Shown here: piece after piece, positions 55,230 through 64,000 of the stretch
Layout of the letters: each line of letters starts with the position of its first letter
How positions within the stretch are numbered: position 1 is the stretch's first letter
Assembly (NCBI GenBank): GCA_037176725.1
Contig: JAZBRS010000026.1
Coordinates: forward strand, 104,887,501-104,951,500
DNA length: 64,000 bases
Origin: Posidonia oceanica
Lineage: Eukaryota; Streptophyta; Magnoliopsida; Alismatales; Posidoniaceae
Direction: 5' to 3'
Made by a program: the position numbers and the translations under genes
Notes under the pieces: generated by a model
Database searches by the model: none
What the model was told of the DNA's origin: nothing
The model's input: only the letters and a program-made list of their open reading frames with translations

Positions 55230-58200
55230 TGTTGACACCCCATTTTGACAAGCTTGAATCAATTGGAATCTTCTGGTGACTCCTGGATCCAAACCTAGGT
55301 CAAACCTACACCCATTCCTTTCATCCTACCCTTCAAAACAAGCCTAAACTTGACCTAAGATTACACCCCTTTCCCTAACCCAAAACTTACCCAAAAACTA
55401 TAGGAAAATCCATCATCCCCAACTTAGCAAACCTACCCAAACACTTAGAAATTTTCAACCCAAAATCACTCCCAAAAACCCTAGAAAACCTAGGTAAAAT
55501 TACCCTTTTTCTACACCTCAAAACCCTTCCAAAACTTTCTCAAAACTAAACCAAAGCCCTAGGTCTAACACTAGAGACCCTAAGCTACACACTTCCCAAA
55601 TTTCACCCCTTTTCAAAACCTCTAAACCCTCCATTTACCCAAATTATCCTTTTCTCTCTCCTAGATTATTCTTTTCTCTCTCCTCTCTCTCTCTTGATTA
55701 TCCTCCTTCTTTTCACCCCCTTCTCTCCCTTGTTCTTGCCTGGCTGTGGGCCCCCCTTGTGCTTCTATCTCTTCTCAATCTTATTCCTATTTTTATCTTA
55801 TTTTTAGCATTTTCTTTGACCTTCAAAAAATTATCTTCTTTCAACTCCTCTCTTTCCTCTTTATTCCTCCATTTCTCCCTTTTCCTCTTCCTTCTAATTT
55901 CCTTTTCCTTTCTCTTACTAAATCCCTAAAAAATCCTTAAAAAACCTCTAAAACACTAAAATAGAAGGAAATCAAACTAAAACCCTAAAATAAATAATTA
56001 AAAACTTAAGCAAACCATTAAAAACCAAAAACCTAACTAAATCTAGCTAAAATAGAAAACTAAGAATGCAACTTAAAAATACAAAACAAACAAAAGGAAA
56101 ATGCTGTAAAACCAAGAAAAAACCAAAATACAATCAAAACAAGTAAAAGTAAAGACCCTACTAAAAACAATCAAGAAAACAAATCCTAAAAGAAGGAAAA
56201 CTCCTAAAAATGCAAGGGCTAATAATTAAGAAGGAAAAACCTAACTTAACAACCCTCAAAAGAAAAATTGAAAACTTAATTAAAAAATAAAAACAAACAA
56301 TCAAAATTTAAAAAACACTTAATTAAAAACTTAACAAGAAGACCTAACATAAAAAATATCAAAAGAAATTAACAAACAAAAACAAATTAAAAAAAGACCT
56401 AACAAAAAATCCCTAAAAGACTAAAATCAAAAGTCTAAAACTCACCCCAATTAATCTAAAAACAAACTTTAAAAAAACCTAATTAACATCCCAAGTACTT
56501 AACAAGAAAAACATAATTAAAAAACAACTTAAAAGACTTAACAAACATTTAATCAAAATCAAAAACAAATCAAAAACAAAGAAAACCCTAAAAACCCTAA
56601 TCAAAACTAAATCTCTCTAAACCTAATTAATTAATCAAAAACAATCGTTAAAAAACTTAATCAAAGTCCTAACTTAAAACACAATCATTCTAAAAACCTT
56701 TTCTATTTTTATTTTATTTTTATCTATTTTATTTTCTCTTCTTTCTCTTCCTCTTTCCCTTCCTTCCTTTCTTCCTTTCTTTCTATTTTTCTTTCTTTTC
56801 TTACTGGACCCAGTCCGGCCCATTCTCCCCACCACCTCTCCCTCTTCCCTTCTTTCTTTTCTTTCTTTCTTTTATTTCTTTTTTTTTTCCGCGGCCCGGC
56901 CCGCACACAGCCTCCGCCATCCTCCTCCTTCTTCTTCTTCTTCCTCAAACTCCTTCTTCCCGCGCCACCAGCCTCCCTCCATCCCCTTTGAAATTCAATT
57001 CCTCCTTCCCTCTCGATCACATCGAAACCCAACTCACCTCCTTCCTCTCTTGCATCTCAGTGGGACTTCTGGGGCAATTAATGCCCGTCGCCTCCGGTCA
57101 TCCTTCGCTACTGCAGCTGCTGCTCCCGTCGGTGGAGATTTGAATCCCAGCACGCCTCACTCGATGGATCCCTGATAAAAGCCTCACCTCTTCTCCTCCT
57201 TGATCGCCTTTTGTCGTCTGAGAGAGAGAGCACCCTGAGAGCAGCTGAAGCCACCCAATTCTCCCCCTCTCCCTCTGAAAAAACAGACCTCTTCTTCCTC
57301 CTTGATTCCATCCAAACCAGAGCCTCCATCCTCAGCCAAACCACTCACAATTCACCCCCCAATCTCGACCAAACTTCCAGCATCACACTCCACCTGTTCC
57401 ACTCCCAAATCCAACCCAGAAACCACTCCATCCACCTGAACCTACACATAGCAACCCAACCTCTTCCTCCAAAAATTCCCAACTCCACAGCTCACTGAAC
57501 TTGCCCAAACTCCACCACCATACTCCCTGAATCACCACCTTCCCAGACCACCTAAGCTCCACTCCAACAGCTCCCCTCACAGCTAGTCATCCACTTCAAA
57601 CACCTGCAACCGTTTCTATCCAAAAATCCCTCCATCAGCAAACTCCCGAACCAGCCCTCTACCGACCCACCTGAGCATCCAGAACCCTTCACCAAGGTCC
57701 CAGGAGTCCGCCGGAAGCTTCCATCCAATCCAGAGGGCAACACAGACCTCCCCCCACCTCCGGCCGTTTGCTGTGCACCCAAAAGTGCCAAACTCACCAC
57801 CGGTCTTCGAAGCTTCATTCCAGAGCCGTTCAGGAAGCATCGGAGGACCTCCAAGAGTCGATCCCAGCAATCCTGAGACGTCGACGACCTCCGCAGCGCT
57901 CAGACAAAGCTCGCCATCATCTGCAGAACCCACCTACGTCGGGGGGACTCTCTGGGCAGCACAACAGGTATTTCTCTTCTCCACTAGTTTAGTTCTTCTC
58001 CCCTTTAGCTTTTCCGCCCATTAGACTAGGGTTTCCCTCCCTCCTGCACCGAGTCAACGCCGCAGTCAACTCCTTCTTCTCCGGCGAGCTCGGAGCTCGG
58101 ATCGCCGCTCCAGCCGCAGAACGCCTCGCCGATGGACGTCCGAGCTCCGCACGACCTCCAGGAGCATGCCCCTGCCCTTAGATCTCGCCGACGTCGCCTC

Positions 58201-58860
58201 GATCACCCGCTCTGCCTCCGAGCAAGTCTGCAGACCTCCGACGCCGCTTCCGGCCATCACCAAGCTCTGTCATCGCCCCCCGACGCAGCCCAGACCTCCA
58301 TCTACCTCCAGTGAAGCTCGCCGCCGCGCCAGCGCGTCTCCAGCACCCCTCTTCCTCCCTCGACAGCCGCTAGTAGCAACTGCTACAGTGGCCGTCGTTC
58401 TGTAATAATACTGTGCATTTATTTTTCTCTTTGTTAGCTATTTTGTTATTAAATTGCATTTTCGGTCTCTGCTTTTACTTTATTGCATTCTAGTCCTGCC
58501 TCTATTAAAAACTCATTTAATTTCGTATTTAAATCATATGAAATTGCATGAAAAATCTAAAAAATTGATTAATTACATGTTAATCCCTCTACTGTGATTT
58601 CCTTCAGTATTTATTTTAGTTCAGGTCCTCTGGTTTTCCATTTTTGCTTGTTAGTCCTTCAGTTGATAATCTGATTTAATGCTTTAATTTTACCTTAGCA
58701 AATTGCATTTTCAGTCCTTGCTGTTTTCCTTATTTATACTTTAGTCCTCTGTTCTGTTAACTTATGCATTTATTTTTCAATTTATCTTACTGCATTGCAT
58801 CATTTCCCCCATACTTTCTGATTTTTACATATAGGTCCTTCATCAATGCACAGCATACAT

Positions 58861-59130
58861 TTAAATGCATATTTTGCTTATAAAATTACATTTTAGACCT
58901 TGCATGTTTTAAAAATTGCACATAGGTCCTCTGCATGCTTATAAAAATCATTTAAATGCATATTTTGCTTATAAAATTGCATTTTAGACCCTACATGTTT
59001 TAAAAATTGCACATAGGTCCTCTGCATGCTTATAAAAGCCATTCAAATGTATATTTTACTTATAAAATTGCATTTTAGACCCTACATATCTAAAAAATTG
59101 CATATAGAACCTCTGTTTGCATTCCCAGAC
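58861..59130. repeat. 91-bp tandem repeat in the solo LTR
   Basis: Units at about 58861, 58952 and 59042 contain GCATATTTTGCTTATAAAATT and CATTTTAGACCCTACATG. Degenerate relatives of the TTGCATTTAGACCC part continue to about 59420. Confidence 0.8.
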
Positions 59131-60164
59131 CATTAAGACCACTGTTTTGCTTGCAAAATTGCACTTTAGACCCTATTTATTTCAAAATTGCATGTCAATC
59201 TCCCATATGATTTCAAAACTTGTCCTGATGCATGTTTACCTTGTAAAATTGCATTTTGAACCCTACACTTTGCAAAATTGCATTCAGACCCTCCAGTTTT
59301 CAAAAACCTTGCATAAAAGCCCCTAACTTTTCAAAATCTTTGCATTTAGACCCCCACTTTTTCAAAAATTGCATATAAGTCCCAGGCTTCCTGAAAAATC
59401 ATCCCTAAGTCTTTTCTTGCATTCTGCATGCATTGCACTCATGCATTCATACATTTGGCATTCCTGCACACACTTAAGCATTCTTAGCTCCCATTTACAT
59501 GGGAAGACCTATTGTGCACACTCCTAGGACCTCCTGTACACCTAGATCCATTCTTCTCCCCTATTCTGGCCCCTCTGCCTTGAAGCTGGGATATCTTCAG
59601 ATCCGACCGTTGGATCTTCTCAACCAAGCTACCTGGATGACCCCGGCGGAGCACTCTTCAGCATAAACCAAGTAGTTTTCAGATCAGGCTTCAGATTTCC
59701 AAGGTAAGTCCTCCTGAACCCTTGCACGGCATTCATTTGCACACCATTTGCATTTCATGCATTGTTTTTGCTTTCTGATTTCTCGAGCATGTAGAATAGG
59801 ACTTCCACTTCTTATCTATCAACTCTATTTCCTCTTTTCGCGTACTCCCAGTGCTTTGTGTTGCGTTTCCCCTGGATTCACCGCTAATTGCGACTTTCTT
59901 CCCCCTTTTCCACGATTCGATCGCATCACGAGCTCTTGGCAGTGTGCGAGACACATCGTGGGACATTTTGGTGGGAAATAGTCACAAAACAGTGGTAATC
60001 CTTCCACTTGCTTCCCTCCCCTTTTGTAGGTCTTCACACCTACTTTGCGTAGTCTTTAAACGGCGCTCGTTCTCACACTTGCGCTGTTTACCTCCCCTTT
60101 GCTTCTCCTGCTCTTTTTCTTAGTATTTGCGTCTGCATGGTTTTATCGATGCTTTATTTCGCCT

Positions 60165-60445
60165 GCTTTGGCACTGTTTCGCATGTCTGCTTTGTCTTTG
60201 GCACTGTTTTGCGTGCCCGCTTCGCTTTTGGCACCGTTTTGCCTGCCCGCTTCACTTTTGGCACCGTTTTGCGTGCCCGCTTTGTTTTTTGCACCGTTTT
60301 GCGTGCCGCTCTTGTTTTCTTACACCGTTTCGCGTGCTGTCTTATTTTCTCGCACCGTTTTGCATGCTGCTTTGCTTTCTTGCACCATTTTGCGTGTCAA
60401 TCTTGTTTTCTTGCATCGTTTCGCGTGCTGCTTCCATTTCTTGCA
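60165..60445. repeat. 30-bp tandem array in the solo LTR
   Basis: Copies of TTTTGGCACCGTTTTGCGTG, the reverse of the array in the A LTR (11745-12040). Confidence 0.85.
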
Positions 60446-61157
60446 TTGTTTTACGCTGTTTTCTCTTGCATGTCACCTGCATTGCTTGGTTTTACCACCG
60501 TTTTGCTTTTCCGTCTGCATTTGCATATAGGGCAGTGATGCTTACTGCCTGGAGTTCTCACGAGCCAGGTTTCACCTGGTTCGGAACACAGACAGCGCTG
60601 CTGAGCACTTAGACTGCACGTTTACTTTCCTGCATTGCATCCCACCACTTAGAGCACACCTATGAGCATTCATTCAGGCATTCATTGGCATTTAGGCATT
60701 CAAATCTGCATTTCCCTGCGTATGCGAGCGTAAGCCTAGAAAGACCGATTCTCGAGCGTGTCGGGGGTGCCTAACACCTTCCCCGCACGTAACAGGAGTC
60801 CTTGCCCAGTCTTTCGGCCCGTAATGACCATATTGCCCTTATCCTAGGCATGAGTCATCTCATTTGCATTCATTTGCATTTGTTTTCCTTTGCATTGCTT
60901 TGCATTGCATCTTTTGCTTGGTTTTGCGTGTTAACTCACGCATTTCCCCTGATTTTCCTTGTCTCCCGATAATAAACACGGTGGCGACTCTGAATTGTCT
61001 TATCTTCTTCTTTTCTTATCTTTTCTCTCCTGTTTTAAGTGTTTTCGAGTTGAGCCCTCCTCCTTGAACATAGCCGCTTATAGTGAGCCTGATTCCGATC
61101 GGTGCACGCGAGCTCCTGGCAGTGTGCATGGTTGATCTGAACACCGGGATTACTACA

Positions 61158-61162
61158 CAAAC
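61158..61162. repeat. Target site duplication of the solo LTR, right copy
   Basis: CAAAC, identical to 55225-55229. Confidence 0.92.
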
Positions 61163-62119
61163 AATGCGTTGCTTTTACTTGTTTAAGTGTTTAATTAATG
61201 GATTGATTAATTAAACCTGTGTGGGTCACAAGTAACTGGGATTGGTTGGCTTTAAGGTACTCCTTCTTGACCTTCGCTAGGGTCCACCAAGAGGGGCATA
61301 GATGGGGGGCTTGTCTCTCTAAAGAGGGACCCTCCACCTAGGATTCTATCCTTAGGCTCGGCACTTAACAAACCATAAAGCAATAAACAAACACAAAGTA
61401 CTAAGGTGTAAAGTATCTACCAAGTTTCACTATTGGCTCAGGGAGAGAGAGAAGCCAACAATAACACTTGGGACACCTTGAGATCTTGATCTAACTATTA
61501 CAGCTAACACTGAGTATGGGAGAGCGACTTGCACTGGCCCGGGTTCGCTCAGGTTAACTGTTTTAGCTAGAGGAAGACTTCCTCAAGGGACTTCCACTTT
61601 AATACTAAACAATTAGTTTCCACCTTAAGGGTGGACACAAGCAAAGCTAAAAACTGTTAAAAAACTAAAATACAGTGGACATGGAGAGTTGTTTTTAATT
61701 TTTTTTCTTTTAGTGCTACTGCAGATCTAAAAACACAACACAAAATACAGGAAAAAACCAAAGAGGTCTGTAGTAAAAAACGGACTGAGGGAGGCGCTTG
61801 CTTAAATGGCGTCTCTATCAATCGCCCTCTGGACGAGCGGCTCTAACAGACGCTGCTAGGACTAGCGGCTCACAGCACAGTCTTCTAACCTCAGTAAAAT
61901 AGCCCCAGCTGTTGGAGCTTGGGATTTTACTGATGTTAGAAACAGAAGGAGCTAAAAAAACGAGAAAAGGTTCGGGGTATCGTGAAAACCTAAGCGTACG
62001 ATTACCCAAACCTAAAAACTACTCCTAAATCTATGAGAATGATGGAAAGAAAGGGAGGAACTGACCCACATAGCACAGGGGTTGGCTAAAGCCAAGTCCC
62101 ACCGTGATCACCACTTTTC
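61163..62119 (-). other. 5' leader of element C, LTR-proximal part, with primer site
   Basis: Matches the B leader (23034-23985) in reverse. The primer binding site is at 62096-62113, six bases from the LTR (minus-strand TGGTGATCACGGTGGGAC). A GGCGAC/GGCGCT cluster lies at 61780-61865. No gene. Confidence 0.7.
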
Positions 62120-63667
62120 TATAGTGTGGAATTTGGGGAGGTGGGGGGGTGTTTGAGAAGATGTCAGTGCTTCCACGACGTCGACAGCTTTTGTTGTGAT
62201 CGCCACTCGCCTTTGGGCAGACAAGACACCTAGGGGGAGATTATGATGATGCGGGTCCTCGGACCACTAGATCGACGGCAGGATGTCGTCTAGCGGCTTC
62301 CTCGTGCTACGTGAATTCCTTCTTTTCCTTCAAAACAAAACAACATAGATTTAAATTAGCTTAAGTGTAGTCAGTAACAGAAATGAATGAAACGACATAA
62401 CTAAAAAAAACAAATACTGACCGAGGGTTGTTCCCCGTATGCATATGCTATGGTCCTATGCTAAGGAATGTAAAGAGATGCAATAAGAAATTAGATTGGA
62501 GGAAGATACTCCCTTTCACCCTTATGCTGTGTGCAATGAGGTTAGAAGGAAGCATGGTCGGAGCTCCAATGTAGCTGAGGATTTCCGAGATCGAAGGTAG
62601 AAGCTCAGGTTGGTAGCCTATTGGGGAGAGGAGATAGAGTTTTTGGATTGGAAATCTAGCTCTCTGAAGGTGGCTCACAACTGACAGGGCTCTGTCTCTT
62701 TTGGAAATTCCTCTCTGGGGGGGTATTTCTCTCTCAAAAATTCCGACCCTCAAACCACCAGCCTAGGGGCTCTATTTATAGACTCTAGGGGTGTGGGGAT
62801 GGTTGGAGTTCAGAAAATTCTAGAAAAATGGCAATTAGGGTGAGTCGCTGGTTGGGATGGCGCCTAAACCTAGCAATCGCTCAGTCAAAGTGTGGGACGA
62901 CCCGGGAACAAGGCCACAACTGTTAGTCGCCGGGTGAGCTGGCGCCTAACGGTCGAGGGGGGAGTGGGAAATAACTGTGGAAAAGCGGTTCAAAAGGAGC
63001 CACAATTGCAAGTCGCCGCATGGAGTGACGCCTGATGGTCAAGGATCGTGGAAAGACCGAGGCGGTTCCACAACCGCTCAGCCGCCTGATGAGCTGGTGC
63101 CTGAGGGTTGAGGGGATAGTGGGGAGCAACCGCTGCCCACGATTGTCCAGTCACCTTTCCAGTTGACGTCCGCATGGGTCGCCTCCTGAGATGGCTTCTA
63201 ACTGAGCCGCCTCCTCAGATGGCTTCTAGAGAAATCGGCATTGAAATGGGAGACGGTTATAGTCGCCGCTTTAGGCGACAACTATATGAGTCGCCTCCCC
63301 AGGTGACTACTATCTTGCCTAGGTCATTTTTAGCTCTTTTCTTGGGTTTTTACCAGAGGAAACAAGATACAAGGCTGAGAAACTACAGATAGTCTATGAA
63401 ATCAAGGAAGCATCTCTATTAACTCAAATCTAATTTTAAATCTGAGTTGAAGTGAAGGATACCCAGGGTACTCGGACTTGTTACGAGCCCAAGTGAGTTA
63501 GCTCTGCCACAGCCAACAACCTGAGTCTGGGTAGGATGAAGTGATGCTTTAAAGAAGTCAAGGAATATCTGGAAGATGTGTTATCAAACTCAGGCACGAG
63601 ATTTGGGACGCCTCAAGGTTTCTACCCTCAAAAGAACTCTCAGAAATGCGAAAATAGGATATCTACA
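62120..63667 (-). mobile_element. 5' LTR of element C
   Basis: Uninterrupted 1548-bp LTR, TATAGTGTGG (decayed TG end) to ATATCTACA on the plus strand. It shows the state of the LTR before B inserted in the other copy. Reverse TATA box at 62772-62781. Confidence 0.92.
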
Positions 63668-64000
63668 AGTAGCAGAAGCGTTGGATGTAGCTTCGTAGCC
63701 TCCGTCTTAATTCCTCGGGGACCGACTACCGCTTTTGACGCTCACGGATTGATTTTTCTTTTCCCCTCATGAGTGACTGGAGTTGCATTTAGCTTGCCAG
63801 GGATGTGCGGTTGTTGTCTGCACAAAGGGGGTGGAGCGTGCTGCTGCGCTCGAAGGGTGGGGCCAGGTCCTCCTGATAAGGTATCCCGTGCAGTTGGCAA
63901 TGTGGCGCTTGGAGTTGAGAGTTAAGGGGGCTTCGATGCTTGTCTGAGTCACTCCTCTCATGGGCGCCTTCTTTTTTCGACTTCTTTCTTCATTTTTCTT
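63668..64000 (-). other. Element D resumes after C
   Basis: Begins with AGTAG (right target duplication of C). No domain recognised in the 333 bp before the window ends; it should be more of D's 3' region. Confidence 0.5.

Larger units (their letters stand above)
55230..61157 (+). mobile_element. Solo LTR of the A family, 5928 bp
   Basis: Runs from TGTTGACACCCC to ATTACTACA, bounded by a perfect CAAAC duplication, with no internal element sequence. It matches the reverse complement of the A LTR at both ends (55230-55700; 59690-61157). The middle is absent from A: an A-rich stretch (55920-56700), a pyrimidine-rich stretch with GATAAAAG near 57174 as possible promoter, a GC-rich stretch (57050-58400), and thymine-rich repeats (58440-59420). 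LTRs of this size are known from Ogre. Short ORFs at 57100-58400 show no domain I recognise. Confidence 0.88.
20686..63667 (-). mobile_element. Element C: about 22.1-kb Tat-lineage element, split by B and by a solo LTR
   Basis: Minus strand. Its 5' LTR is 62120-63667; its 3' LTR is 20686-21497 plus 36433-37189. Flanks are GGTAG (20681-20685) and AGTAG (63668-63672), a target duplication with one transition. Removing B and the solo LTR leaves about 22,109 bp. Order in element sense: LTR, primer site, leader of about 1.4 kb, gag, protease 1, protease 2, RT, RNase H, archaeal-type RNase H, integrase, then two antisense genes, polypurine tract, LTR. Gag-pol has many stops and is dead. Confidence 0.9.

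Noticed and set aside
57060..58405. Several Pro/Ser-rich ORFs as candidate host exons
   Set aside because: They are short, in many frames, and lie inside the solo LTR; no domain or consistent splice pattern was found.
1..64000. tRNA, rRNA or other structural RNA genes
   Set aside because: None recognised; tRNA-like matches are limited to the short primer sites.

Overview
The window is plant nuclear DNA made almost entirely of nested Ty3/gypsy LTR retrotransposons of the Tat/Ogre type. The evidence is gag, retropepsin, reverse transcriptase, RNase H, a second (archaeal-type) RNase H and integrase in that order, tRNA-Arg-type primer sites, very long elements, and genes with GT-AG introns. No ordinary host gene, tRNA, rRNA or CRISPR array was recognised. 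The species cannot be told from the sequence; a flowering plant is the best guess.

I resolve five elements and one solo LTR, named here by letter. A (1-12980, minus strand, left end outside the window) is a decayed gag-pol element with a 145-bp tandem leader that repeats its primer binding site; its 5' LTR is 11080-12980. E (12981-16169) is older DNA cut by A on the left and by D on the right. It holds arrays of hairpin repeats and a broken DUF7745-type gene. D (16170-20685, resuming at 63668-64000, minus strand) contributes its 3' LTR, polypurine tract and repeat-rich 3' region. C (20686-63667, minus strand, TSD GGTAG/AGTAG) is an element of about 22.1 kb inserted in D. B (21498-36432, plus strand, two 1536-bp LTRs, TSD GAGGC/AAGGC) belongs to C's family and sits inside C's 3' LTR in the opposite direction. 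A 5928-bp solo LTR of the A family (55230-61157, perfect TSD CAAAC) sits in C's 5' leader. B and C therefore form a large pseudo-palindrome centred near 36.4 kb that is not a segmental inversion.

The striking content is in the B/C family. Between pol and the 3' LTR each copy carries two genes antisense to gag-pol. One is a two-exon gene for a 430-residue protein of the DUF7745/plant-mobile-domain type, intact in B. The other is a nine-exon gene for a plant mobile domain (PMD) protein of about 780 residues with a C-terminal coiled coil; it is broken in both copies, but all intron positions agree. Element C also has two tandem, diverged retropepsin domains. Gag-pol would build the particle and copy and integrate the element. 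The antisense genes would be expressed from their own transcripts, possibly to act on host silencing (inference). All gag-pol copies here are dead, many through CGA-to-TGA changes typical of methylated DNA, and B has lost about 7.5 kb in three deletions.
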